From an uncultured Oscillospiraceae bacterium (GTDB lineage Bacteria > Bacillota > Clostridia > Oscillospirales > Oscillospiraceae), in the NCBI GenBank assembly GCA_934593275.1, contig CAKTQE010000001.1:1-64000 (forward strand): a stretch of DNA of 64,000 nt. The letters are read 5' to 3'. Shown here one piece after another: positions 1 through 7,950 of this stretch. The notes below the pieces were generated by a model. The model worked only from the letters and a program-made list of their open reading frames with translations. It was not told the DNA's origin and made no database searches. Position 1 is the first letter of the stretch. The number at the start of each line of letters is the position of its first letter. A program made the translations under genes and the position numbers.

Positions 1-67
1 CCCTCTTTGCGTTTTATTTTTAGAATACCACACTCTTGCTTGAAAGTAAAGTTTTAATAGGTTTGCG

Positions 68-2140
68 CTAGTAGGGGAAGTTGCCCATGTCCAGGCTATT
101 CAGGATATGACCCTTCAAATCCAGGGTCACGTTCTCGCTCACTGCCATGGGGTTGCCTGCGTTGATGGTTCCGGACGGCACATCCTTCGTCAGGTAGAAG
201 ATTCCGCCGTCTGTCAGGAATCCGCCTACCTTGGCCGTGCCGGTTTCGAAAGTATTCACGACGTTGTATGTGCCGTCCCCGGACACCAGAAGGGTCTCCG
301 AGCTGCAAGGTTCTCCGCACTGCCGGCAGTTGCCCTCAGGGTTCGCCAGTTTATGGGCGCAGATGTTGACCGTCAGGGTGACGGGATCGGTGTTCACATT
401 GTAGCTGCCGACGGTCAGGGTGCAGTAGACCTGGGCGGAAAGCAGCCAGGACTTGCCGGCCACCGGGGTCAGCTTGCCCGCATTATTATAAAGTTCCTTC
501 AGAGAGAGGGTCGGCTGGTTGAAGCCTTCCAGCTCGGTGTCATCCTTCAGCTTCCACTGGTAGGCAATGTTCCCGGTCAGGCCGGTGGCCAGGGTGCCAG
601 CCACCAGGACTTCATCGTTTCCCTGCCAGGAATCCAAATCCCCGCGCTTGCAGCTGGCGGAGGCATCCTTGGGCTGGGTGGTGACGGTGATGGGCGCACC
701 GAGAACGTTGACGGTGACGGTCTTGGAGACCGTGGTTCCGTCCGTGCCGGTGACAGTAACGGTCAGATTGTAGGTACCCTGCTTCACGGTTGCATCCGTT
801 GTCACCGTCAAAGTCTTGCCGTCGGTGGAGAGGCTCTCCGTCAGGCCGGTGTGGTCTCCCACCCACTGGGTTTTCAGGGTGTCCATATCCACATTCTTGG
901 CGGAAATGGCAAAGGTGGCCGTCTGATCGGCAACGCCCTCATAGAGGTAGCCCTGCTGAGTCTTCACCGAGAACATGGGGCCGGTGACTTCGCCGATGTA
1001 GTAAGTCTTCCCGACGTAATCCACAATATCGCCGATATCTCCCACGTCCATATCCGCCATCGATGCGTCCTTCTCGTTGGAAGTCAGAATGGGCAGATTG
1101 CCGGGATTGTACGCATACGTGGTTCTCATTTCGATGCCGTATTTACCGCCGGTGGCGTAGATGGAGCCGCTGCGCGCATACAGGTAGGAGCAGACAATAC
1201 CGGCACGCGAGCCGCCATTGGCCTCCAGCTTGCCGCCCTTCAAATCCACGGAACAAACAGATATGGCATTATAATCGCCGCCGCTGGCCTTAACGGTGCC
1301 GCTCTCAAGGCACAGGGTTCCTGTGCCATAGCCGGTGCCCGTGTAGCCACTGTCAAAGATGGCACCGTTAAGCACCCTGCTTTCGCTCCTGCCGTTTCCG
1401 ACGACCGTCAGGGTGCCGGTGCCCTTGACGGTCAGCTTGTAGTTGTTCAGATCCAGAGGCGCGCCGCACTCGATCTTGTTGTCGCCCACCAGGGTCAGGG
1501 TGGTGTCATCGATGAGCTTGACGGGGGTGGTAAAGGTCCGGTTGTTCCAGGTCTCCTCGCCGGAGATTTCCCAGACATCCTCCGCCAGGGTGGACACCTG
1601 GCTGTTTACCCAGTTGAACAAGGCTTCCAGCTTCTCCACGCCGGTGATCTGCGCCTGCTGGGTCTCGCTCAGGGCTTCAAAAGCGGAGTACGCCGCTTCC
1701 AGCGCATCCAGGTAGCTTTCGGACATATCGTCCACGTCGGGCAGCGCGTCGATCATGGCCTGCACCGCCGCCACGGCCTCGTCTTCTGTGGGCGCAGGCT
1801 CAGTGGGAGCCTCTGTTGGGGCAGGAGCCACCGTGGTCTCCGGGACGGGTGCCTCGGTGGGTGCCGGGGTAGGCTCCGCCGCCGGGGCTTCCGTAGCGGG
1901 GGCTTCCGTTGCGGGAGCTTCCGTTGCGGGAGCTTCCGTTGCGGGGGCTTCCGTTGCGGGAGCTTCCGTTGCGGGGGCTTCCGTTGCGGGGGCTTCCGTA
2001 GCAGGAGCTTCCGTGGCCGGAGCCTCGGTGGGGGCTTCCGTAACCTGGGTCGGCTCTGTCTCCTGGGCAAAGGCCGGAGCCGGGAGCATTCCCACCACCA
2101 GGGTCAGTGCCAGAAACAAACTGAATAATCTTCTTTTCAT
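68..2140 (-). CDS. Secreted Thr/Glu/Ala/Pro-repeat surface protein
   Basis: The product is about 690 residues. A signal peptide (KRR, then a hydrophobic core ending in PAFA) is followed by roughly a dozen TEAPA-type repeats (residues about 30-110), a short helical domain (about 120-185), and a beta-rich region with Ig-like segments. An HKL...CRQCG...C cluster near residue 600 resembles a small metal-binding knuckle. The ATG at 2140 is preferred over an upstream TTG because AGGAG lies 8 nt before it. The protein ends abruptly (DLKGH...NFPY) just where beta-helix repeats usually begin, and there is no LPxTG or other anchor, so it may be a truncated form of a longer surface protein. The ligand and function are unknown. 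The exported, wall-associated location is inferred from composition. Confidence 0.75.
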   Translation of the reverse strand: MKRRLFSLFLALTLVVGMLPAPAFAQETEPTQVTEAPTEAPATEAPATEAPATEAPATEAPATEAPATEAPATEAPATEAPATEAPAAEPTPAPTEAPVPETTVAPAPTEAPTEPAPTEDEAVAAVQAMIDALPDVDDMSESYLDALEAAYSAFEALSETQQAQITGVEKLEALFNWVNSQVSTLAEDVWEISGEETWNNRTFTTPVKLIDDTTLTLVGDNKIECGAPLDLNNYKLTVKGTGTLTVVGNGRSESRVLNGAIFDSGYTGTGYGTGTLCLESGTVKASGGDYNAISVCSVDLKGGKLEANGGSRAGIVCSYLYARSGSIYATGGKYGIEMRTTYAYNPGNLPILTSNEKDASMADMDVGDIGDIVDYVGKTYYIGEVTGPMFSVKTQQGYLYEGVADQTATFAISAKNVDMDTLKTQWVGDHTGLTESLSTDGKTLTVTTDATVKQGTYNLTVTVTGTDGTTVSKTVTVNVLGAPITVTTQPKDASASCKRGDLDSWQGNDEVLVAGTLATGLTGNIAYQWKLKDDTELEGFNQPTLSLKELYNNAGKLTPVAGKSWLLSAQVYCTLTVGSYNVNTDPVTLTVNICAHKLANPEGNCRQCGEPCSSETLLVSGDGTYNVVNTFETGTAKVGGFLTDGGIFYLTKDVPSGTINAGNPMAVSENVTLDLKGHILNSLDMGNFPY
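1880..2035. repeat. 15-bp tandem repeats encoding ATEAP units
   Basis: About ten copies of a 15-bp unit (GCTTCCGTTGCGGGG and close variants, plus-strand reading) lie inside the surface-protein gene. Each unit is five codons, so copy-number changes would shorten or lengthen the stalk without shifting the frame. Confidence 0.85.
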
Positions 2141-2146
2141 ACGCAA

Positions 2147-2463
2147 TTCTCCTTTTCCGGAAAATGGGTCTATTTATTGGTCATATTATAATCTATGGCG
2201 GTCAAAAAATCTATCCTCCCAAAGTATGATTTTGCATTTCATCCTTCTCTTTGTTGCAAAAGACATCGTCGTGAACGAATTTCCGAAAGAATACCGTCAT
2301 TGCGAGCCGGTGGAATTGCCGACAATTTTACAATTCCAAAACATTCCCTTATCATATGGCGATCTAACAAACAAAGAAGATCAGAACACATCAGCGTCTG
2401 GGCCGGGTCTTTTTTTGCTATTTTACCGGAAACAGGGGCACACTTCTTAGGGAGGGATGGAAC
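2147..2463. other. Intergenic region without a recognised gene
   Basis: This gap separates divergent genes. Short open frames on both strands lack codon structure and conserved features. A TATAAT-like box on the minus strand (2185-2190) may serve the surface-protein gene, but no good -35 partner is visible. The spoVAC Shine-Dalgarno GGGAGGGA lies at the right end. Confidence 0.5.
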
Positions 2464-2901
2464 ATGACCCAAAAACAATATGCTGCCCTTGTAAAGGAAA
2501 TCAGCCCCAAATCCCCAATCGGGAAAGACTGCCTGTACGCCTTTGTCATCGGAGGCCTGATCTGCACCCTGGGCCAGGGGCTTTGCGCCCTTTACGGCAG
2601 CTTCGGCCTATCCCGGCAGGACGGTGCCACCGCCGCTTCCATGACCTTGGTCGCCCTGTCCGCCTTGCTCACGGGCCTGAGCCTTTACGATGACCTGGCC
2701 AAAGCCGCGGGAGCCGGAACACTGGTCCCCATCACCGGCTTTGCCAACGCCATCGCCGCCCCGGCAGTAGAATTCAAAACCGAGGGCCTGGTTCTGGGGG
2801 TGGGTGCCAAACTCTTCACCATTGCCGGCCCCGTCATTGTCTATGGCCTCAGTGCTTCGGTGGTCTACGGGTTTATTTACTGGCTCACAATGATTGTATA
2901 G
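2464..2901 (+). CDS. spoVAC: Stage V sporulation protein AC (SpoVAC)
   Basis: The 145-residue protein has three or more membrane segments and the family pattern: a basic N-terminus, FVIGGLICTLGQ, LLTGLSLYDDLAK-AGAGT-VPITGFAN and TEGLVLGVGAKLF. In Bacillus, SpoVAC is part of the inner-membrane channel complex that moves Ca-dipicolinic acid into the forespore and out at germination. A GGGAGGGA site sits 8 nt before the ATG. It is normally followed by spoVAD and spoVAE genes. Here it is followed by a terminator and a toxin-antitoxin pair, so it is an orphan copy. Whether the organism sporulates cannot be decided from this gene alone. Confidence 0.85.
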   Translation: MTQKQYAALVKEISPKSPIGKDCLYAFVIGGLICTLGQGLCALYGSFGLSRQDGATAASMTLVALSALLTGLSLYDDLAKAAGAGTLVPITGFANAIAAPAVEFKTEGLVLGVGAKLFTIAGPVIVYGLSASVVYGFIYWLTMIV

Positions 2902-2925
2902 CGCAATATAGTATTATCATACGCA

Positions 2926-2959
2926 AAACGCACCTATTCAACTGAAAATAGGTGCGTTT
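2926..2959. terminator. Bidirectional intrinsic terminator between spoVAC and abiEii
   Basis: Perfect 13-bp stem AAACGCACCTATT / AATAGGTGCGTTT with an 8-nt loop, with short T runs on both strands. It lies between convergent genes. Confidence 0.8.
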
Positions 2960-3005
2960 CAGCATATTTCTTCTAAGAATCAGAAAATATTTGGGCATTT
3001 TTCAA

Positions 3006-3917
3006 TTACGTAATAGAAAAAACGCCACTTTCAATGATCTGCCGTAATGCAGTAGCCGCAATTTCATATGGAACCTCTTCAAAGAGGATCTTTGCTGTGA
3101 TGCTTTCATAGTCTTGTTTGTAGACAGCTCTATCAAGAATCTCCTGCAAAAGGATATTCATGTCAATATCATCCTTGGCTGAACGGCAATTCACATGCGG
3201 CTTTCGCTCTTCCCGGACGCTCTGCACAAGCTTTTTCAAGGAGTCATTCAATGTAACGGTCCCCGTCAGCTTGTAAATATCGTACACATGCCGGGAATGC
3301 TCATAAACGGCATCCGATAGGTAGTAGTCTCCCAGTGCGAATACCTTGTCAATCAAAGTGCGTTCTGCTGACTGGACATTCAACGCAAAGGGCTGTAAGT
3401 CATACTGTTTGATCAGCTCTGTATAGCCGTTACGCTCCAGATAATCATAAATCAAGCTGGATGCCAACATCTTCTTACAAGGATATGCTTTGATGTAAAC
3501 CGCCGTCTCCACAATCAAGTGTTCTTTCAAATAGCTGGTTTGGAAAATTGTAGGATAGTCCACAATATACCGGTTATAATCCCGGCGACTACGGACATTT
3601 TCTGGATTGGCAAGGGTAAACCCAAATTCATCAATAATAGAAACGATAACCTCTTTTAGATTCTTCCGCTGTCCTTCGGTAGGGTGTGATTCGGTCTCGA
3701 TATTCAAATCAATATCTTCGGAAAAGCGGTTTATCAATTTGTAGCACTTAGAAAGAGACGTGCCACCTTTGAAAATAATATTGGGCAGTTTGGTCACGAT
3801 TCGATGAAGAAACAGTGTTACATAGTAGTCCTTTTCGATGATGCTGGCCTCAATACCGGTATCCTCGGATACCCGGAGAAGAACCTGTTCAAACAGAGCT
3901 TGATCATTGTGTAACAC
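3006..3917 (-). CDS. AbiEii-family nucleotidyltransferase toxin
   Basis: The 303-residue protein belongs to the AbiEii/DUF1814 nucleotidyltransferase-like family. Visible motifs are GGTSLSK (residues 51-57), the nucleotide-binding turn, and RFSEDIDL (64-71), giving the metal-binding D-x-D (D68/D70). AbiEii proteins are toxins of AbiE systems, originally found as phage abortive-infection loci and classed as type IV toxin-antitoxin modules; some act as nucleotidyltransferases on tRNA. The start is GTG at 3917 with GAGGTGA 8 nt upstream. It overlaps the antitoxin gene by 14 nt, as expected for a co-translated pair. Base composition is visibly AT-richer than the flanks, which suggests horizontal acquisition. 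Confidence 0.87.
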   Translation of the reverse strand: MLHNDQALFEQVLLRVSEDTGIEASIIEKDYYVTLFLHRIVTKLPNIIFKGGTSLSKCYKLINRFSEDIDLNIETESHPTEGQRKNLKEVIVSIIDEFGFTLANPENVRSRRDYNRYIVDYPTIFQTSYLKEHLIVETAVYIKAYPCKKMLASSLIYDYLERNGYTELIKQYDLQPFALNVQSAERTLIDKVFALGDYYLSDAVYEHSRHVYDIYKLTGTVTLNDSLKKLVQSVREERKPHVNCRSAKDDIDMNILLQEILDRAVYKQDYESITAKILFEEVPYEIAATALRQIIESGVFSIT

Positions 3918-4524
3918 TATAAATCACCTCGCTCTCAATCAGCGTTCGCATTGCTTTATCCGGGAACACCGGCGCATAGGTTGAAATGTCCTTTCTGGTA
4001 ATCTTTCGGTCTGAAATGAATCTTGCGATGATTGCTTTCTTTTCATCATTGAGCAAATCTGAGGTCAAGTCATTCATCAGTTCCAGAAAGCTCAGGACAT
4101 CCGCATTCGCTGCTGTAATTCTCGTTCTGGCTCTCCGAAGCCGTACTTTCTGCTTTCCAACATACACATCCCGGCTGCGAGTCGTTTCATTATTGGTGTA
4201 CACCTCAATAACATTGGGCATCTGCGTTGTCAGCCGGAGCTGATTCTGAAAGGTGATACCAGAGTAGTATCCAACAGTTTCCCCTTTCTGGGAGATGTAC
4301 TTTCGTTCAATAACCTTTCTGGGGTTCAGCAGGCTCTTGCCGAAAGGCGTCTGGGTGGGGATATAATAAACGCCCTTTTCGTAGCGAACAAGTTTCCCCT
4401 CTTCACAAAGCTGATTGAGCTGCTTATAAATCCATGGCCGGGAATAGTTTCCAAAGGAAAGCTCTGAGGACAAAATAGGTTCATTGACTCCATACTGCTG
4501 CAAAAGGGATTCAAACAGGGTCAT
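3904..4524 (-). CDS. AbiEi-type antitoxin (winged-helix, DUF6088-like)
   Basis: The 206-residue protein has an N-terminal winged-helix region (residues 1-60, with SRPWIYKQLNQLCEEGKLVRYEKGVYYIPT, the usual helix plus wing of AbiEi antitoxins). A mixed domain follows, with GYYSGITFQNQLRLTTQMP and the RRARTRI segment. In known AbiE pairs this protein represses its own operon and neutralises AbiEii. The ATG at 4524 has GGAG 9 nt upstream. It is the first gene of the pair behind a strong promoter (4567-4595). The palindrome CTTTCAAAG between promoter and gene is a possible autorepression site (inference). Confidence 0.85.
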   Translation of the reverse strand: MTLFESLLQQYGVNEPILSSELSFGNYSRPWIYKQLNQLCEEGKLVRYEKGVYYIPTQTPFGKSLLNPRKVIERKYISQKGETVGYYSGITFQNQLRLTTQMPNVIEVYTNNETTRSRDVYVGKQKVRLRRARTRITAANADVLSFLELMNDLTSDLLNDEKKAIIARFISDRKITRKDISTYAPVFPDKAMRTLIESEVIYSVTQ

Positions 4525-4566
4525 CTTTCACATCTCCTTCCATATAGTATATTCTCTTTCAAAGAA

Positions 4567-4595
4567 ATTATAACATTTTCTACTTGATTAGTCAA
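4567..4595 (-). promoter_or_regulatory. Promoter of the AbiE toxin-antitoxin operon
   Basis: On the minus strand: TTGACT, 17-bp spacer, TATAAT. It lies 43 nt upstream of the antitoxin start codon. Confidence 0.8.
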
Positions 4596-4644
4596 CTATT
4601 TGATATTTATCTGAGTGTCTTTCTTCCAGCACTCCTATGACACA

Positions 4645-4682
4645 AAAACGATACCCAGCAGTTTCAAACTGGGTATCGTTTT
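4645..4682 (-). terminator. Terminator after the DivIVA-domain gene
   Basis: A 14-bp stem with arms AAAACGATACCCAG and CTGGGTATCGTTTT around a 10-nt loop. T runs lie on both strands. It ends the minus-strand operon whose last stop is at 4695. Confidence 0.85.
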
Positions 4683-4694
4683 TTATTGGAATGT

Positions 4695-5207
4695 TTACCG
4701 GGTCTCTTTTTTGAGGGCCTTGATGTTCTGGGAGAACGCTTTCCAGGAATCCTTGGCTACGTTGCCAACCTCGGTCAGTCGCTTTTGCAGTTCTTCCCGG
4801 TTGGGCACGTTTTTCTGCCGGGGCTGTACCGTCAGGCTTTGCTCCACCGTCTGGCTATGCTCCACCGTCTGGCAACGCCGCTCTGCTTCCAGTGCTTCCG
4901 CCCGGGCCATTGCCGCAAGCTCCTGACGGATGTCTTCCGCTTCCTGGGTCTTTTGTTCCAGGGCGGCCTTTGCTTCAGCCAGTTCCCGCTGGGTGGATTC
5001 CAGGCTCACGGCCAGGAAGCGAATATTCTCGGTCTGACCGTTCTTTTCCCGGGTCAGCTCCTCTACCTTTTTTTCCAGGTTTTCCAGCTCCAGGTCCCGG
5101 CGGCGCAGCATCCCCTCCATCCGTTCCAGAAAGGAATCGACCTCCGCCACATTATATCCCCGCAAGCCCCGGGAAAACTCTACTTCCCGGACAATATCCG
5201 CATCCAT
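4695..5207 (-). CDS. DivIVA-domain protein
   Basis: The protein is about 170 residues. The N-terminal DivIVA domain (EFSRGLRGYNVAEVDSFLERM) is followed by a long coiled coil (about residues 30-110). DivIVA-family proteins bind curved membranes at poles and septa and recruit division or wall-synthesis partners. The C-terminal part is a Gln/Thr-rich linker and a short basic helix. Of two in-frame ATGs, the one at 5207 has GGAGG at a good distance, whereas 5213 would overlap it. It lies 25 nt after the deacetylase-like gene and is probably co-transcribed, which suggests a shared envelope role (inference). It is shorter and more divergent than classical DivIVA, so the gene symbol is left open. 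Confidence 0.85.
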   Translation of the reverse strand: MDADIVREVEFSRGLRGYNVAEVDSFLERMEGMLRRRDLELENLEKKVEELTREKNGQTENIRFLAVSLESTQRELAEAKAALEQKTQEAEDIRQELAAMARAEALEAERRCQTVEHSQTVEQSLTVQPRQKNVPNREELQKRLTEVGNVAKDSWKAFSQNIKALKKETR

Positions 5208-5232
5208 TGCCATTCCTCCGCCTTTTTATCTT

Positions 5233-7272
5233 TTAGTTGGGGACGTTCACGCGGTTGGCCATATCCAGCACCACGTTGCAGTCAAAGTAGTTGGTAAAGA
5301 GATTGCTGCGCCAAGCCATGGCATTGCCGGTGACCATCAGGCGGCTCTGGTGTACATAGGTAATGTTGATATCCGTCTTGATCTCCTGGGTGGTGGCACC
5401 TACAAAGTAGCGATACCCGGCATCATACAGCACGGAGAACTTGTTGCCGGAGTAATCGTCAATGTCCGTACCCCGGGCAAAGACGATGGTATCCACTTCC
5501 CCAATGATGGGAATCACCTGGCTGGTGAAGTTCTGAATGTCCGTGCGGATCTCATTGACGCTCAATTGCTTGTAATCCTTGTTGGCGTAGCTGTAGCAAG
5601 CCAGGGTGTAGCCCTTTGCCCGCAGCGCATCCGCCACGGCCTTGGCCTCGGTGATCTGGGCCTGACGCTGCTCCTCGCCCTTGCTGGAATAGGAGCTGTC
5701 GGTCCGGTAGCCGAAGACACCCTGAGAGCCGGTAACGGCCAGGGTGGCCCGGGAACCCTTATAGGAGAAGTCCGGATGGGCCTTGATAAAGTTTTCCAGA
5801 ATGGGAACCAGGTCATAATCGCCTACCAGGGACTGATTGTTCATGTCCACATAGGCGGCCTTGATGTCGCCGTTGCCGTCCAGCACCAGCTTATTGGCAA
5901 AGCCCGCACCCATGGCATCGGGTTCGCCGTCTTTGTTGCCGTCTACCATGTACTCAAAGTAGTTGACCATGGTCTCGGTGATCATCACCGGCTTTTTGCC
6001 CTCAGGCAGGTAAATGGAGTCATAGGCAAAGTTCATGCTGCCGGTCAAATCCTGATTGCTGGCCACAAAATGCTTGAAGTCCACCAGTACGTAGCCGTTG
6101 TTATACAGCTGGTCCAGAATTTTGGAGAATTCCTCGGTGGAAACGAAGTTCCGGTTGTATTGGCCGCCGTTTTCCTTATCGGCATAGGCCCGGACCGGAT
6201 CTTGCATCAGCACATGGAAAGACAGGTTGGGAATGGCGTTGACATCCTTCCACTCCACCAGCTTGGCCTTTTCATTCAGGTAAGCGGCTTTCTTGGCGTT
6301 CAGCTCCGTCTTGAGTTCTTCGTTGCTGCCGGTATAGCTGTCCAGCACCTCAATGGCACCGGCATAGTCATACTCTGTGGCCTTTAGTTCCGCCTCGGAA
6401 AGCAGCGTCTGGTACGCCCGGGCTGCCTCGTCCGCTTCCTGGCTGGCGGCAATGGACTCCTGCTGAGCCTTTTCGTCCTTGATTTTCTTGTTCTTAAAAG
6501 CGTTGGTCAGCGCACCGGACACAAAGGAGATCACCAGCAGCACCGCCACACCGGCGATGACCACCGGCAAATAGGCTTCCTTGAAAATCTGCATCTTGGT
6601 GGGACGCTTTCTTCTTCTGCGGCGGCCATCCTCACCAATGGGGTCCGGCTCCGGATTTTTCCGGCGGTTGATCGGCTCCATATACCAGCTCAGGAACTTG
6701 GAAAACAGGCTGGGCTTCTGGGGCTTTTTGGTTTTCTCCGTTTTTTGCTTCTTGGCGGGCATTTTGATTTTCGGCAGCTTGAAACGCTTCCGGTCCTCCC
6801 GGGTGCTGGGCTCGTCTACAGGCCCGGTGCCGTAGTCCTCACCGTAGGGTGCATCCTCCTGGGGATAGTCCTCCTGAGGATACTCTTCCTGCCCCTCTTC
6901 CGACTCCCGGCGTTCCCGTCTGGGGAAATACAGGTCCTCACCCAAATCATCGCCCTCGGTGTAGTCCCCGTCATCCTGGGGGGCGTTTTCATCCTGGGCG
7001 TAGGAGTCAAACCCATCCTCCTGGGCAAACTCCTGCTGGTCTAAATCGTAATTTTCATAATCCTCCGGAGTCAGTTCCTGGTCGTCCAGCTCAAAATCCT
7101 GAAAATTCTCCGGGTTTTCTCCGGCTTTGGGCTTTTCAGTCCCGTCCAGATCGTCATCATCAAACTGAGACAGATCAAATTCACCGGGGTCGTCACTATT
7201 CAAAAACTCTTCGGGGTCAAACCCCATGTCTTTTTCAAAATCGAAATCCATATCGAAATCATTCTTATCCAT
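5233..7272 (-). CDS. Membrane-anchored polysaccharide-deacetylase-fold protein, probably catalytically dead
   Basis: The product is 679 residues. A very acidic, Asp/Glu/Tyr-rich cytoplasmic region (about 1-150) is followed by a basic stretch, one membrane segment (about 234-256), a coiled coil (about 260-335) and an extracellular NodB-like domain (about 345-679: SFHVLMQDPVRAY, ILDQLYNNGYVLVDF, GFANKLVLD, GVFGYRT). In clostridial relatives, as I recall them, the metal-binding motifs read DDVNYY and SHSYGH. Here they read TMVNYF (near residue 432) and CYSYAN (near 557), so the Asp and both His ligands appear lost. It may be a glycan-binding pseudoenzyme. It starts at an ATG with AGGG 8 nt upstream and is followed by the DivIVA-domain gene. 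Confidence 0.7.
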   Translation of the reverse strand: MDKNDFDMDFDFEKDMGFDPEEFLNSDDPGEFDLSQFDDDDLDGTEKPKAGENPENFQDFELDDQELTPEDYENYDLDQQEFAQEDGFDSYAQDENAPQDDGDYTEGDDLGEDLYFPRRERRESEEGQEEYPQEDYPQEDAPYGEDYGTGPVDEPSTREDRKRFKLPKIKMPAKKQKTEKTKKPQKPSLFSKFLSWYMEPINRRKNPEPDPIGEDGRRRRRKRPTKMQIFKEAYLPVVIAGVAVLLVISFVSGALTNAFKNKKIKDEKAQQESIAASQEADEAARAYQTLLSEAELKATEYDYAGAIEVLDSYTGSNEELKTELNAKKAAYLNEKAKLVEWKDVNAIPNLSFHVLMQDPVRAYADKENGGQYNRNFVSTEEFSKILDQLYNNGYVLVDFKHFVASNQDLTGSMNFAYDSIYLPEGKKPVMITETMVNYFEYMVDGNKDGEPDAMGAGFANKLVLDGNGDIKAAYVDMNNQSLVGDYDLVPILENFIKAHPDFSYKGSRATLAVTGSQGVFGYRTDSSYSSKGEEQRQAQITEAKAVADALRAKGYTLACYSYANKDYKQLSVNEIRTDIQNFTSQVIPIIGEVDTIVFARGTDIDDYSGNKFSVLYDAGYRYFVGATTQEIKTDINITYVHQSRLMVTGNAMAWRSNLFTNYFDCNVVLDMANRVNVPN

Positions 7273-7397
7273 GGCAAATCCCTACCTTATGGTATAATCG
7301 ATTATATTCTATCATCCCGGGTAAAAAAAAGCAAGATGAATTGACATAAAACTAGATTAAGATTGCATGAATCTTTTTGAGCTTTCCCGAAACTTTC

Positions 7398-7426
7398 TTG
7401 CTTTTGGCGCCGTTTTATGGTATCAT
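7398..7426 (+). promoter_or_regulatory. Promoter of luxS-mtnN
   Basis: TTGCTT, 17-bp spacer, TATCAT. It lies 37 nt upstream of the luxS start. Confidence 0.7.
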
Positions 7427-7463
7427 GTCCGGGAAATTCAGAAAACACGCCGGAGGGTTCCCT

Positions 7464-7940
7464 ATGGAAAAAATCACCAGCTTTACCATTGACCATCTGC
7501 GCCTACAGCCCGGCCTTTATGTGTCCCGGAAGGATACCGCCGGAGGCCAGACCGTTACCACCTTTGACCTGCGCCTGACAAGCCCCAATGAAGAACCGGT
7601 TATGAACACCGCCGAGGTCCATACCATGGAGCATCTGGCCGCCATCTATCTGCGAAATGAGCCGGAGTGGAAAGACAAGGTTCTCTATTTTGGCCCTATG
7701 GGCTGCCGCACCGGCTTTTATCTGCTGCTATTTGGGGACTACAGCTCCCGGCAGGTACTGCCCCTGGTGACCGACTGTTTCCGCTTCATCCGGGACTACC
7801 AGGGACAAGTCCCCGGTGCCAGCCCCAAAGACTGCGGCAACTACCTGGACATGAACCTGTCTATGGCAAACTACTGGGGCAGAAAATACACCCAGCTTTT
7901 GGAAAACATTACAGAAGACCGGCTTGTTTACCCGGAGTAA
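7464..7940 (+). CDS. luxS: S-ribosylhomocysteine lyase LuxS
   Basis: The 158-residue protein matches LuxS length and motifs. Zinc ligands are H53 and H57 in HTMEH and C124 in KDCGNY. The catalytic Cys is C81 in GPMGCRTGFY. It cleaves S-ribosylhomocysteine to homocysteine and DPD, the precursor of autoinducer-2. The ATG at 7464 is preceded by GGAGGG. An upstream in-frame extension has no Shine-Dalgarno. The gene is followed 10 nt later by mtnN, whose product makes the LuxS substrate, so the two form a complete SAH-recycling operon. Confidence 0.97.
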   Translation: MEKITSFTIDHLRLQPGLYVSRKDTAGGQTVTTFDLRLTSPNEEPVMNTAEVHTMEHLAAIYLRNEPEWKDKVLYFGPMGCRTGFYLLLFGDYSSRQVLPLVTDCFRFIRDYQGQVPGASPKDCGNYLDMNLSMANYWGRKYTQLLENITEDRLVYPE

Positions 7941-7950
7941 GGAGAATAGA

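Noticed and set aside
1880..2035. Short tandem repeats considered as a CRISPR or phase-variable tract
   Set aside because: 15-bp units without spacers; changes in number preserve the reading frame, so they are coding stalk repeats and not an on/off switch.
2195..2478. Short frames on both strands before spoVAC
   Set aside because: They overlap each other, lack ribosome sites and have no coding bias.
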